Shown here piece after piece: positions 53,778 to 63,163 of a DNA stretch of 64,000 bases. A program made the translations under genes and the position numbers. How positions within the stretch are numbered: position 1 is the stretch's first letter; every line of letters starts with the position of its first letter. This DNA comes from Actinomycetota bacterium (GTDB lineage: Bacteria; Actinomycetota; Actinomycetes; S36-B12; UBA10799), in assembly GCA_020637055.1 (NCBI GenBank), contig JACJWR010000001.1, positions 806,001 to 870,000 on the forward strand, in the 5' to 3' direction. A model generated the notes under the pieces. The model saw nothing but the letters and a program-made list of their open reading frames with translations. It was not told the DNA's origin and did not search any database.

Positions 53778-54344
53778 ATGGCTGCACAGCGCAGAAGCGG
53801 GGGCCGGGACTCCCGCGGCGCCGAGAAGAGCCAATTCCTTGAGCGGGTGGTGGCGATCAACCGGGTCGCCAAGGTGGTCAAGGGTGGTCGGCGGTTCAGC
53901 TTCACCGCCCTGGTGGTGGTCGGCGATGGCGACGGAACCGTCGGCGTCGGCTACGGCAAGGCCAAGGAGGTGCCCGCGGCGATCGCGAAGGGCGTCGAGG
54001 AGGCGAAGAAGAACTTCTTCAAGGTCCCCCGCATTCAGGGCACCATTCCCCACCCGGTGACGGGAGAGGACTGCGCTGCGGTTGTGCTGCTGCGACCGGC
54101 CTCGCCGGGTACCGGTGTCATCGCCGGCGGAGCGGTGCGCGCCGTCCTCGAGTGCGCCGGGATCGCCGACGTCCTCAGCAAGTCGCTGGGGTCCGACAAC
54201 GCGATCAACATCGTGCACGCGACGGTGGCCGGGCTGAAGGCGCTGGAGCGGCCGGAGCAGGTGGCGGCCCGACGCGGTCTGCCGCTGGAGGACGTGGCGC
54301 CGGCAGCGATGCTGCGGGCGCAGGCAGCGGGGAGGAGCGCCTGA
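53778..54344 (+). CDS. rpsE: Ribosomal protein S5
   Basis: A 188-residue protein with the double-stranded RNA-binding fold (ERVVAINRVAKVVKGGRRFS; GVGYGKAKEVPAAIAKGVEE). ATG after GAAAGAGGTAGGACACG. Its last base is the first base of the rpmD start. Confidence 0.97.
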   Translation: MAAQRRSGGRDSRGAEKSQFLERVVAINRVAKVVKGGRRFSFTALVVVGDGDGTVGVGYGKAKEVPAAIAKGVEEAKKNFFKVPRIQGTIPHPVTGEDCAAVVLLRPASPGTGVIAGGAVRAVLECAGIADVLSKSLGSDNAINIVHATVAGLKALERPEQVAARRGLPLEDVAPAAMLRAQAAGRSA

Positions 54345-54523
54345 TGTCGGAATTGAAGGTGACCCAGCGGAAGTCGGTCATCGGAGGCACCTCCGCCCAG
54401 CGCGACACGCTGCGCAGCCTAGGTCTGAAGCGCATCGGTGACTCAGTCACCAAAGACGACACCCCCCAGGTGCGGGGAATGATCCGGACGGTTTCGCACC
54501 TCGTGACCGTCGAGGAGGTATGA
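54344..54523 (+). CDS. rpmD: Ribosomal protein L30
   Basis: A 59-residue protein (KVTQRKSVIGGTSAQRDTLR, GLKRIGDSVTKDDTPQVRGM). ATG overlaps the rpsE stop by one base; GGGAGGAG lies upstream. Confidence 0.97.
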   Translation: MSELKVTQRKSVIGGTSAQRDTLRSLGLKRIGDSVTKDDTPQVRGMIRTVSHLVTVEEV

Positions 54524-54528
54524 GGACC

Positions 54529-54969
54529 ATGGGTACTCTGAAGGTTCATCATCTGCGGCCCGCGCCCGGCGCAAAGACGGAGAAGACCCGCAAGGGTCGG
54601 GGCGAGGCCAGCAAGGGCAAGACCGCAGGCCGCGGTACGAAGGGAACGAAGGCACGCAACCAGGTGCCCGCCGCCTTCGAGGGTGGTCAGATGCCTTTGC
54701 ACATGCGGCTGCCGAAACTCAAGGGATTCAAGAACCCCAACAAAGTCAGTTTCCAGGTGGTCAACGTTTCGCAACTTGCTGCGCTCTACCCGGAGGGTGG
54801 CGAAGTGACCGTGGCGGACCTGGTCGCCAAGGGAGCCGTGCGGCGCGGCCACAAGGTGAAGGTGCTCGGCGACGGGGACTTGTCCGTTGCCCTCAACGTC
54901 ACTGTGGACGCGGTTTCCAAGTCGGCAGCGGAGAAGATCGCCGCCGTCGGCGGTACCGTGGCGGGCTGA
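54529..54969 (+). CDS. rplO: Ribosomal protein L15
   Basis: A 146-residue protein with the glycine/basic N-terminus (KVHHLRPAPGAKTEKTRKGR, GRGTKGTKARNQ) that threads into the large subunit. ATG 54529 gives the usual MGTLKVHHL start; an ATG at 54520 in the same frame overlaps rpmD and is the alternative. Last ribosomal gene before the hairpin at 54988. Confidence 0.96.
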   Translation: MGTLKVHHLRPAPGAKTEKTRKGRGEASKGKTAGRGTKGTKARNQVPAAFEGGQMPLHMRLPKLKGFKNPNKVSFQVVNVSQLAALYPEGGEVTVADLVAKGAVRRGHKVKVLGDGDLSVALNVTVDAVSKSAAEKIAAVGGTVAG

Positions 54970-54987
54970 CCCGCAAGAGACACGCTT

Positions 54988-55046
54988 CGAACGGGTGTGG
55001 AGTGGCCCGCGGCTGGAAAGTCCGCGCGGCCAACCACGCCCGTTCG
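54988..55046 (+). terminator. Terminator-like nested hairpin after rplO
   Basis: Outer arms CGAACGGGTGTGG and CCACGCCCGTTCG (54988-55000, 55034-55046, one T-G pair) enclose a second GC-rich stem (TGGCCCGCGG with CCGCGCGGCCA). It lies 19 bases after rplO. The remaining 249 bases to the hydrolase gene show no gene and no confident promoter. Confidence 0.7.
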
Positions 55047-55295
55047 TCGTTCGGTGCCCTGATTCCCGTGGCGTCGGCCCCGAAACTGCAGCGAATGTGT
55101 GCGATTCGACCCGGCGCCGGCGATGGCGTCGGGCGGATGCAATAGAAGCGGGGAGATATCCGGCGGCTGCGGGCGCGTAACTACCCGGAATGCCCGCATT
55201 CGGGTCGGGCGGGCCGGAACACCCTGCTCAATGGAGTCGGAAGTCTTGAGTGTGCAGCCGAGAGTTGCATCGCTCCACGGGACCTGTGCCACCCT

Positions 55296-56384
55296 GTGGC
55301 CGTGACTTCACGTGCTGACCGAGGAGTGGTCAACGCGGACTTCGAGGTGCCGAGGGGAATGCAATCCGGGCACCTCCAGTCGATCCGCAATCGGATCCGC
55401 CCGCGCCGCTATGACCTCAACCGACTCGCCACGGCACGTCATGTCCGGATACCCATGACAGACGGCAGTGGGGACCGCTTGGCCGTGGTGCTGCACCGCA
55501 GTCGGGTGGACCGACAGGCTCCTGGTACGGGCCCAGGCGTGGTGCTGCTGGTTCATGGCCTCGGCGGATCCGCCGAGTCGGTGTACATGCGGGCGAGCGC
55601 CGCCGGACTGCTCGCGGCCGGTTTCAACGTGGCGCGGGTGGACCTGCGCAGCGCCGGAGAGTCCAAGGCCACGACGCGGCAGACCTATCACGCCGGGAAG
55701 ACCGACGACCTGCGAGACGTGCTGCGCTTCCTGGCCGACCAGCCGGAGGCGGTCGGGCCCCGGGGCGAAGCCGCCCTGGCGGTGATGGGCTTCTCACTCG
55801 GCGGGGCGATGACCCTGAAACTCCTCGGCGAACCCTACGAAGGCCTCCCCATCGACGCGGGGGTGGCGGTATCGGCACCGCTGGATTTGGTCGTGGGGTC
55901 CATCCACCTCAGCGGCAGCCTCTTCGGGTTGTATGAAAAGGCCATCGTCCGGACGTTGCGCCGCGATGCCACGGCCCCGGGACCCGATGGATCGTCGCGA
56001 CTCACGTCCGCCGAAGCCGCCGGGCTCAGCCGGGCGCGTACGCTTCCCGAATTCGATGACGCGCTCACCGCCCCGCGACACGGGTGGCGGGATGCCCTTG
56101 AGTACTACGAGGTGAACTCGGCGGAGGCGTATCTGCCGCGAATCGCGGTGCCGACATTGGTGATCCACGCGTTGGACGATCCGATGATCCCTTCCATCCC
56201 GTACCTCCGCATCGACTGGGACGAACTCGGTCGCAACGGTCAGGTCCAACGAGCCATCACCCCTCGAGGCGGTCATGTGGGATTTCATCAGCGGGGCAAC
56301 CCCATGCCTTGGTACGTGGGCCGTGCGCGCGACTTCCTGCTGCGGGTGGCGGATGGCGCGCCCGGCGGCGGCATGTCCGAGTAG
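55296..56384 (+). CDS. Alpha/beta hydrolase, YheT-like
   Basis: A 362-residue enzyme of the YheT/ABHD1-3 type: oxyanion segment LVHGLGGSAESVYM, nucleophile elbow GFSLGGAMTLK, aspartate in HALDDPMIP and histidine in GGHVGFH. The catalytic triad is complete. Natural substrate unknown; related proteins act on lipids or esters. The start is uncertain (GTG 55296 or 55302; neither has a ribosome site, and a leaderless transcript is possible). It stands alone between the spc-operon terminator and secY; mycobacteria also carry unrelated genes at this place. Confidence 0.8.
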   Translation: MAVTSRADRGVVNADFEVPRGMQSGHLQSIRNRIRPRRYDLNRLATARHVRIPMTDGSGDRLAVVLHRSRVDRQAPGTGPGVVLLVHGLGGSAESVYMRASAAGLLAAGFNVARVDLRSAGESKATTRQTYHAGKTDDLRDVLRFLADQPEAVGPRGEAALAVMGFSLGGAMTLKLLGEPYEGLPIDAGVAVSAPLDLVVGSIHLSGSLFGLYEKAIVRTLRRDATAPGPDGSSRLTSAEAAGLSRARTLPEFDDALTAPRHGWRDALEYYEVNSAEAYLPRIAVPTLVIHALDDPMIPSIPYLRIDWDELGRNGQVQRAITPRGGHVGFHQRGNPMPWYVGRARDFLLRVADGAPGGGMSE

Positions 56385-56628
56385 CGCTGACGCCCGCGAC
56401 GGACTCGTTGTTGACCTGTGAGGTGGGGACCATCTCGGACAACGGAGACTGGCACATCAGCTATCCAGGCGAACCCGCCGACTGGCGGGGCGGACCGCCT
56501 CGTGGCCAGTCTCGGTGCCTGGTCCGTGGTCGAAGGCGTGGCCGCTGTTAGGCTCAGGTGCTTGTGCGCCCCGCTCGGTTGAGCCGCGGGGGTCCGCACC
56601 GATCGAAGAATCCCCATCGGAGGTGGCA

Positions 56629-57924
56629 GTGCTCTCGGCCATAGCGTCGATTTTCCGCACGCCGGATCTGCGCAAGAAGGTCCTCTTCACCCTGGGCCTG
56701 CTCGCCTTGTACCGGCTCGGAGCGGTGGTGCCCACCCCCGGCGTCGACTACGCCAGCGTGCAGCGCTGCATCGAGTTGGTCGAGGGCAACTCGCTCTACG
56801 GATTGATCAACCTGTTCAGCGGGGGCGCGTTGCTGCAGTTGAGCGTATTCGCGCTCGGCGTGGTGCCCTACATCACGGCCAGCATCATCATCCAGTTGCT
56901 CACCGTGGTCATTCCCAGGCTGGAGGCGCTGAAGAAAGAAGGTCAGTCCGGCCAGGCGAAGATGACGCAGTACACGCGCTACCTGACGGTCGGCCTCGCC
57001 GTGTTGCAGACCACCGGCATCGTGGCCCTGGCGCGCACCCCCGGCCGCTTGTTCTCCGGTTGCCCGGAGCAGATCGTCCCCAACCAGTCGATTCCGGTGA
57101 TCCTCACGATGATCCTGGTGATGACCACCGGAACCGTGGTGGTCATGTGGTTCGGCGAGATGATCACCGAGCGGGGGATCGGCAACGGCATGAGCCTGTT
57201 GATCTTCGCGTCGATCCTGTCCGGGTTCCCCGCCCAGTTCGCCGCCATCTTCCAGAGCCGCGGGGCGTTCACTTTCAGCCTCGTCATTCTGGTCGCGGTG
57301 ATCACGATCGTGGCGGTGGTGTTCGTCGAACAGGCGCAGCGGCGGATCCCGGTGCAATACGCCAAGCGCATGGTTGGCAACAAGCTCTACGGCGGTGCGT
57401 CCACCTACATCCCGCTGAAGGTCAACATGGCCGGTGTGATCCCGGTGATCTTCGCGTCGTCGCTGCTGTACATCCCGCAGCTGGTGGTCTCGTTGTCCGG
57501 CAGCACGGCCGGTTGGTCGCAGTGGGTCCAGCGCAACTTCACCACCGGCACGGAACCGCTCTACCTCGTCACCTACTTCCTGCTGATCATCTTCTTCGCG
57601 TACTTCTACGTCGCCATCACCTTCAACCCGGTGGACGTGGCCGACGACATGAAGAAATACGGCGGCTTCATCCCCGGCATCCGCCCCGGCCGGCCCACCG
57701 CCGAGTACTTGAACTACGTACTGACTCGTTTGACCTTCCCCGGGTCGCTCTATCTGGGCATAATCGCCATCATCCCGTTCGCCGGCTTCGCCTTCCTCGG
57801 CGTCGGGCAGAGCTTCCTATTCGGGGGCACGTCGCTGCTGATCATGGTGGGCGTCGGCCTCGACACGGTCAAGCAGTTGCAGTCCCAACTGCAGCAGCGC
57901 AACTACGAAGGGTTCTTGCGATGA
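56629..57924 (+). CDS. secY: Preprotein translocase subunit SecY
   Basis: A 431-residue channel protein with ten transmembrane helices (RKKVLFTLGLLALYRLGAVV, NLFSGGALLQLSVFALGVVP YITASII region, ERGIGNGMSLLIFASI). GTG 56629 is chosen because GGAGG lies five bases upstream. The 244 bases before it should contain the promoter of secY-adk-map; I could not place it. The stop overlaps the adk start (ATGA). Confidence 0.96.
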   Translation: MLSAIASIFRTPDLRKKVLFTLGLLALYRLGAVVPTPGVDYASVQRCIELVEGNSLYGLINLFSGGALLQLSVFALGVVPYITASIIIQLLTVVIPRLEALKKEGQSGQAKMTQYTRYLTVGLAVLQTTGIVALARTPGRLFSGCPEQIVPNQSIPVILTMILVMTTGTVVVMWFGEMITERGIGNGMSLLIFASILSGFPAQFAAIFQSRGAFTFSLVILVAVITIVAVVFVEQAQRRIPVQYAKRMVGNKLYGGASTYIPLKVNMAGVIPVIFASSLLYIPQLVVSLSGSTAGWSQWVQRNFTTGTEPLYLVTYFLLIIFFAYFYVAITFNPVDVADDMKKYGGFIPGIRPGRPTAEYLNYVLTRLTFPGSLYLGIIAIIPFAGFAFLGVGQSFLFGGTSLLIMVGVGLDTVKQLQSQLQQRNYEGFLR

Positions 57925-58487
57925 CTTCTCTGATCCTGATCGGACCACCGGGAGCCGGCAAAGGTACCCAGGCCAAGCTGATCGCCGCGAAGTTCGGCAT
58001 CCCTCACATCTCGACCGGCGAGATCTTCCGCGCCAACGTCAAGCAGGGCACCGAGCTCGGGCAAGAGGCCCAGCGGTACATGTCGCGCGGCGAGTACGTG
58101 CCGGACTCGGTGACGAACGCGATGGTGCGCGACCGATTGGCCCAGCCGGATACGGACCCCGGCTTCCTGCTCGACGGTTACCCGCGCACGTTGCCGCAGG
58201 TGGACGAACTCGATGCCATCCTCGCCGACCAGGGCAAGCGCCTCGATGCCGTGGTGGAGATCACCGCCGACGCCGCCGAGGTGACGGCGCGACTGCTGGA
58301 TCGGGCAGCGAAGGAGGGGCGGGCCGACGACACGGAGGAGGTCATCACCCGCCGCCTGCAGGTGTATGCCGCGGAGACCGAACCGATCGTCGCCGTCTAC
58401 AGCGCGCGCGGCTTGGTCCGCAAGGTGGACGGCCTCGGCAGCATCGAGGACGTGAACGCCCGCATCGTCGCGGTGTTGGGCGGCTGA
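57921..58487 (+). CDS. adk: Adenylate kinase, short-LID form
   Basis: A 188-residue kinase balancing AMP, ADP and ATP: P-loop LIGPPGAGKGTQ, AMP-binding STGEIFRANV, and GFLLDGYPRT. The LID is short with no zinc cysteines, as in actinobacteria. It is translationally coupled to secY by a four-base overlap. Confidence 0.98.
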   Translation: MTSLILIGPPGAGKGTQAKLIAAKFGIPHISTGEIFRANVKQGTELGQEAQRYMSRGEYVPDSVTNAMVRDRLAQPDTDPGFLLDGYPRTLPQVDELDAILADQGKRLDAVVEITADAAEVTARLLDRAAKEGRADDTEEVITRRLQVYAAETEPIVAVYSARGLVRKVDGLGSIEDVNARIVAVLGG

Positions 58488-58540
58488 CCCCAGCCGGGCG
58501 TCGACGACGCTCGAGCGGTCGAAGCGCGAAGGAGCGGACA

Positions 58541-59356
58541 ATGTTCGGGCGTCGACGTTTCGAGGTCAAGACCACCGACCAGTTGCGGCACATGCGCGCC
58601 GCCGGCCTGGTGGTGGCGAATGCGCTGCGGGCCGCAGCCGCTGCGACATCGCCCGGTGCCACCACGGCAGATGTCGACCGGGCCGCAGCACGGGTGATCG
58701 CCGATGCCGGGGCCAAACCGAGCTTCCTCGGCTATCACGGCTACCCGGCTCAGGTGTGCGTAAGCGTCAATGACGAGGTGATCCATGGGATCCCCGGTCC
58801 ACGGGTGCTGGCCGTCGGCGATCTGGTCTCCATCGATTGCGGCGCAATCGTCCGAGGTTGGCATGGTGATGCCGCTGTGACAGTGGCCTGCGGCGGGCGC
58901 ACCGACGACGCGAGTGCGAGGCTCTCGGAGGTGACCAAGGAGGCCTTGTGGGCAGGTATTGCGGCCGCCAGGGTCGGTGCCACGGTCGGGGACATCGGTC
59001 ACGCGGTCGCCTCAACGGTGGCGGCCGCGGGGGAGGGGTACGGGATCGTCGACGGTTTCACCGGGCACGGCATCGGCTCCGCCATGCACATGGACCCGGA
59101 CGTGCCCAACGTCGGCCGACCGGGGCGCGGCCCGCGGTTGGTGGCCGGGATGGCGATCGCCATCGAGCCCATGATCACCCTCGGTGGCGATGACACCGAC
59201 ACCTTGTCCGACGGGTGGACCGTGGTGACCAGCACCGGCGCCCGAGCCGCCCATTGGGAACACACCGTCGCGATCACACCCGCGGGGCCGTGGGTGCTCA
59301 CCGCGGTCGACGGCGGGGGTCTGGCCGATGGTGTCGCGTTGGCCAGCTTGGGCTAG
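58541..59356 (+). CDS. map: Methionine aminopeptidase, type I
   Basis: A 271-residue metalloprotease that trims N-terminal methionine. Metal ligands are visible: D in VSIDCGAI, D in WHGDAAVT eleven residues on, H in GHGIGSAMH, E in AIEPMITL and E in WEHTVAIT. The usual asparagine-valine pair is replaced by Asp-Cys, a mild variation. ATG after GAAGGAGCGGACA; 53 bases after adk. Confidence 0.96.
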   Translation: MFGRRRFEVKTTDQLRHMRAAGLVVANALRAAAAATSPGATTADVDRAAARVIADAGAKPSFLGYHGYPAQVCVSVNDEVIHGIPGPRVLAVGDLVSIDCGAIVRGWHGDAAVTVACGGRTDDASARLSEVTKEALWAGIAAARVGATVGDIGHAVASTVAAAGEGYGIVDGFTGHGIGSAMHMDPDVPNVGRPGRGPRLVAGMAIAIEPMITLGGDDTDTLSDGWTVVTSTGARAAHWEHTVAITPAGPWVLTAVDGGGLADGVALASLG

Positions 59357-59499
59357 CAGCGCTCACCTCGCCGGCAGCGCCGGGGCCTCATCCCGACCCG
59401 GCCTGGGGGGACGCGATGCCGTGGCGTACAGTTGTGCCTTGGCGGTGTCGAAGTTTCGCCCGCCACACTCCCAGTCATGAGAGGTCGTGCGTCACAGCC

Positions 59500-59721
59500 A
59501 TGCCCAAGAAGGAAGGTGCCATCGAGCTTGAGGGCACCATTGTCGAATCCCTCCCGAATGCCATGTTTCGGGTGGAACTCGACAACGGGCACAAGGTCCT
59601 CGCACACATCTCCGGCAAGATGCGGATGCACTACATCCGGATCCTGCCCGACGACCGGGTAGTGGTCGAGCTCTCCCCGTACGATCTCACCCGTGGACGC
59701 ATCGTCTACCGGTACAAGTAA
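59500..59721 (+). CDS. infA: Translation initiation factor IF-1
   Basis: A 73-residue OB-fold protein, nearly invariant (EGAIELEGTIVESLPNAMFR, HISGKMRMHYIRILPDDRVV). ATG at 59500. The 143 bases between map and infA have no gene. Confidence 0.98.
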   Translation: MPKKEGAIELEGTIVESLPNAMFRVELDNGHKVLAHISGKMRMHYIRILPDDRVVVELSPYDLTRGRIVYRYK

Positions 59722-59735
59722 GGATGACTTAGGCG

Positions 59736-59849
59736 ATGAAGGTCCAACCCAGCGTCAAGAAGATCTGTGACAAGTGCAAGGTGATCCGACGGCACGGCCG
59801 CGTCATGGTCATCTGCGATAACCCGAGGCACAAGCAGCGTCAGGGCTGA
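59736..59849 (+). CDS. rpmJ: Ribosomal protein L36, zinc type
   Basis: A 37-residue protein, MKVQPSVKKICDKCKVIRR followed by HGRVMVICDNPRHKQRQG. The ligands C11, C14, C27 and H32 are all present. ATG 14 bases after infA. The 228 bases after it contain only a small hairpin (CCCCCGG/CCGGGG near 59921-59941) before rpsM. Confidence 0.98.
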   Translation: MKVQPSVKKICDKCKVIRRHGRVMVICDNPRHKQRQG

Positions 59850-60077
59850 TCTGCCCCGTCGCTGACACCCAAAGCGTCACCCGACCCCCGCGTTGCTCGC
59901 CATGCGGCTGCGGGACGTCACCCCCGGAACGAAGGCCGGGGACCCACCAGGGCGGTGGGACCGGTGGCGCCGATAGAAACCTTCGACCCGACGGGTAGCC
60001 CGCCAGGGCACCCCAGCGGTCTGCGCCGACCCAGGCGGAGGCCGTGGTCCACACAAGAACAGGAGCACTTCCGCCCT

Positions 60078-60455
60078 ATGGCACGACTCGTTGGAGTCGA
60101 TCTCCCGCGCGACAAGCGCCTCGAGGTTGCACTCACCTACATCTACGGAATCGGCCGGACCCGCGCACAGGAGGCCCTTGAAGCCACCGGCGTCGATGGC
60201 ACCCAGCGGGTGCGCGACGTCAGCGAAGCCGACGTGATCGCCCTGCGTGACTACATCGACGCCAACTTCAAGGTGGAGGGCGACCTCCGCCGCGAGGTTG
60301 CCGCGGATATCCGCCGCAAGGTCGAGATCGGCTGCTACCAGGGCATCCGACACCGTCGTGGACTCCCGGTCCGCGGTCAGCGGACCCACACCAATGCGCG
60401 CACCCGGAAGGGCCGCCGCAAGACCGTGGCCGGCAAGAAGAAGGCCGGCAAGTAG
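60078..60455 (+). CDS. rpsM: Ribosomal protein S13
   Basis: A 125-residue protein (ARLVGVDLPRDKRLEVALTY, YQGIRHRRGLPVRGQRTHTN). ATG at 60078 gives the conserved start; the open frame extends upstream without a ribosome site. Confidence 0.97.
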   Translation: MARLVGVDLPRDKRLEVALTYIYGIGRTRAQEALEATGVDGTQRVRDVSEADVIALRDYIDANFKVEGDLRREVAADIRRKVEIGCYQGIRHRRGLPVRGQRTHTNARTRKGRRKTVAGKKKAGK

Positions 60456-60512
60456 CCGCCCACTCACCCTTGACTTTCGCAATCTCACCGATTTTGGAGA
60501 CCTGACCAAGTT

Positions 60513-60911
60513 ATGCCCCCCAAGAGCACGGGCGCCCGCAAGGTGCGTCGCAAAGAGAAGAAGAACATCGCCCACGGGCACGCCCACATCAAGAGCACCT
60601 TCAACAACACGATCGTGTCCATCACCGACCCCGCCGGCGCTGTGATCGCCTGGTCCTCCTCCGGTCAGGTCGGCTTCAAGGGCTCGCGCAAGTCCACCCC
60701 GTTCGCCGCCCAGCTGGCCGCCGAGGCCGCCGCCCGCCGCGCGATGGAGCACGGCATGCGCAAGGTCGACGTGTTCGTCAAGGGACCCGGTTCGGGCCGC
60801 GAGACCGCGATCCGGTCGTTGCAGGCCGCCGGGCTCGAAGTCGGTGCGATCACCGACGTGACCCCTGTTCCGTTCAACGGCTGCCGCCCGCCCAAGCGGC
60901 GCCGCGTCTGA
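60513..60911 (+). CDS. rpsK: Ribosomal protein S11
   Basis: A 132-residue platform protein (GHAHIKSTFNNTIVSITDPA, VKGPGSGRETAIRSLQAAGL, FNGCRPPKRRRV). ATG at 60513, 57 bases after rpsM. Confidence 0.98.
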   Translation: MPPKSTGARKVRRKEKKNIAHGHAHIKSTFNNTIVSITDPAGAVIAWSSSGQVGFKGSRKSTPFAAQLAAEAAARRAMEHGMRKVDVFVKGPGSGRETAIRSLQAAGLEVGAITDVTPVPFNGCRPPKRRRV

Positions 60912-60934
60912 AGGCCGGGAGGAGACACCACACC

Positions 60935-61561
60935 ATGGCCCGATACACCGGCCCCGACTGCAAGCGTTGCCGTCGGGAGAAGACCAAGCTCTTCCTCAAA
61001 GGCTCCAAGTGCCTTTCGCCCAAGTGCCCGCTCGAGAAGCGGCCCTACCCGCCCGGCCAGCACGGCAACGCGCGGGTCAAGGAGAGCGAGTACCTGCTCC
61101 AGATGCGGGAGAAGCAGAAGGCCGCACGCATCTACGGCGTGCTGGAGCGTCAATTCCGCCGCTACTACGAAGAGGCGAACCGTCGTCAAGGCAAGACCGG
61201 TGACAACCTCCTCACGATCCTGGAAAGCCGTCTGGACAACGTGGTGTTCCGGGCCGGCTTCGCCAAGAGCCGCGATGCCGCCCGTCAGACCGTGCGGCAC
61301 GGCCACATCCTGGTCAACGGCCGCAAGGTCGACATCCCGTCGTACCGAGTGTCGCCGAAGGACATCGTGGAGGTGCGGCCGGAAGCCCGCACCCTGACCC
61401 CGTTCATGGTGGCGCAGGCCGAAGCGGCCGAGCACACCTCCCCGGGTTGGCTGGAGGTGATCCCGGGCCAGATGCGGATCCTGATCCACGCTCTGCCGAC
61501 CCGGGAGCAGATCGACACCCTCGTCCAAGAGCAACTGATCGTCGAGCTCTACTCCAAGTAG
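60935..61561 (+). CDS. rpsD: Ribosomal protein S4, zinc type
   Basis: A 208-residue primary binding protein of 16S rRNA. The N-terminus has the zinc cysteines (DCKRCRRE, then SKCLSPKCPLEKR), and the S4 domain is around LDNVVFRAGFAKSRDAARQT. In E. coli S4 represses its own operon; no pseudoknot was identified here. ATG after GGGAGGAGACACCACACC. Confidence 0.97.
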   Translation: MARYTGPDCKRCRREKTKLFLKGSKCLSPKCPLEKRPYPPGQHGNARVKESEYLLQMREKQKAARIYGVLERQFRRYYEEANRRQGKTGDNLLTILESRLDNVVFRAGFAKSRDAARQTVRHGHILVNGRKVDIPSYRVSPKDIVEVRPEARTLTPFMVAQAEAAEHTSPGWLEVIPGQMRILIHALPTREQIDTLVQEQLIVELYSK

Positions 61562-61612
61562 TCCTTGTGAAAACCGGCGTCAAATAGCGGTCGCCGAAGG
61601 AAGGAATCACCC

Positions 61613-62626
61613 GTGCTCATCGCACAACGTCCCACCCTCGAAGAAGAGGTACTCACCGACACCCGGTCGCGGTTCGTGCTCGAACCCCTCGAGCCCGGCT
61701 TCGGCTACACCTTGGGCAACTCCATGCGGCGCACCCTGCTGTCGTCCATTCCGGGCGCTGCCGTCACGTCGATCAGCATCGACGGCGTCCAGCACGAATT
61801 TTCGACCATCGAAGGTGTCGTCGAGGACGTCACCGAGATCGTGCTGAACGTCAAGGGCATCGTGGTGTCGAGCGAACTCGACGAGCCGGCCACCATGTAT
61901 CTGCGCCACCAGGGCACCGGAGTGGTCACCGCGGGTGACATCCAACCCCCCGCCGGCGTGGAGATCCACAACCCCGAATGGCACATCGCCACGGTCAACG
62001 ACCGCGGCAAGCTCGAGATGGAACTCGTGGTCGAGCGGGGTCGTGGCTACGTGTCGGCTGCGCTCAACGCCTCCGAGAATGCGCCCATCGGCCGAATCCC
62101 GGTGGACTCCATCTACAGCCCGGTGCTGAAGGTGACCTACAAGGTCGAGGCCACGCGGGTGGAGACCCGCACCGACTTCGACCGGTTGGTGCTCGACGTG
62201 GAGACCAAGTCCAGCATGACGCCGCGGGACGCTGTGGCCTCCGCCGGGAAGACGCTGGTGGAGTTGTTCGGCCTGGCACGCGAACTCAACGTCGAGGCCG
62301 AGGGCATCGAGATCGGACCGTCCCCCACCGAGACCTTCGTGGCGGAGCAGTTGAGCACGCCGATCGAGCAACTGGATCTGACAGTGCGTTCGTACAACTG
62401 CCTGAAGCGGGAAGCGATCCACACCGTGGGCGAGTTGCTGACCCGCAGCGAAGCCGACCTGTTGGACATCCGCAACTTCGGTCAGAAGTCCATCGACGAG
62501 GTGAAGGCCAAGCTGCAGACCCTCGGCCTGGCGCTGAAGGACAGCCCGCCCGGATTCGACGTCGCAGCCGCCGTGGACTTCTACCCCGAGGACGACACCA
62601 GCTTCGCCGAAGACGAGAAGTTCTAA
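61613..62626 (+). CDS. rpoA: RNA polymerase alpha subunit
   Basis: A 337-residue core subunit: assembly domain (LEPLEPGFGYTLGNSMRRTL) and a C-terminal domain that contacts UP elements and activators (RSYNCLKREAIHTVGELLTR, LLDIRNFGQKSIDEVKAKL). GTG start after GAAGGAATCACCC. Confidence 0.98.
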   Translation: MLIAQRPTLEEEVLTDTRSRFVLEPLEPGFGYTLGNSMRRTLLSSIPGAAVTSISIDGVQHEFSTIEGVVEDVTEIVLNVKGIVVSSELDEPATMYLRHQGTGVVTAGDIQPPAGVEIHNPEWHIATVNDRGKLEMELVVERGRGYVSAALNASENAPIGRIPVDSIYSPVLKVTYKVEATRVETRTDFDRLVLDVETKSSMTPRDAVASAGKTLVELFGLARELNVEAEGIEIGPSPTETFVAEQLSTPIEQLDLTVRSYNCLKREAIHTVGELLTRSEADLLDIRNFGQKSIDEVKAKLQTLGLALKDSPPGFDVAAAVDFYPEDDTSFAEDEKF

Positions 62627-62662
62627 GACGTATTCAGTTCCAGGATTCAAGGAGACAGAACA

Positions 62663-63163
62663 ATGCCGACGCCCACGAAGGGCCCCCGCCTCGGCGGCGG
62701 ACCGGCGCACGAACGGCTGATGGTGGCCAACCTCGCCACAGCGCTGTTCGAGCATGGCCGAATCACCACCACGGCGGCCAAGGCCAAGCGGCTGCGACCG
62801 GTGGCGGAACGACTCGTCACCTATGCGAAGAAGGGTGACCTCGCTGCCCGCCGTCGGGTGCTCGAGGTGATCCGGGACAAGACGGTGGTGCATGAACTCT
62901 TCACCGAGATCGGCCCCCGGTACGCCAACCGACCGGGTGGTTACACCCGCACCACCAAGATCGGCAACCGGAAGGGCGACAACGCCCCGATGGTGGTGAT
63001 CGAACTCGTCGAGCCGTTGGCCGAACAGGTGGTGGCCGAGGCGACCGGAGCCACGAAGCGGGCCGCCAAGGAGCAGGAGGAGGCCACCGCCCCGGTCGCG
63101 GAGGAGGCCAAGGCCGACACCGCCCCGGTCGCGGATGAGGCTGTCGACTCCGCCAAGGAGTGA
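62663..63163 (+). CDS. rplQ: Ribosomal protein L17 with C-terminal tail
   Basis: A 166-residue protein. The L17 core (GPRLGGGPAHERLMVANLAT to MVVIELVEPL) ends at about residue 118; the last 45 residues are an Ala/Glu/Val-rich tail with a duplicated segment (TAPVAEEAKAD, TAPVADEAVD). ATG after AAGGAGACAGAAC. Its stop overlaps the likely truA GTG. Confidence 0.97.
   Translation: MPTPTKGPRLGGGPAHERLMVANLATALFEHGRITTTAAKAKRLRPVAERLVTYAKKGDLAARRRVLEVIRDKTVVHELFTEIGPRYANRPGGYTRTTKIGNRKGDNAPMVVIELVEPLAEQVVAEATGATKRAAKEQEEATAPVAEEAKADTAPVADEAVDSAKE
63085..63135 (+). repeat. Tandem repeat in the L17 tail
   Basis: CACCGCCCCGGTCGCGGA occurs at 63085-63102 and 63118-63135, a 33-base (11-codon) period, encoding the duplicated TAPVA(E/D)EA segment. 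Confidence 0.8.
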
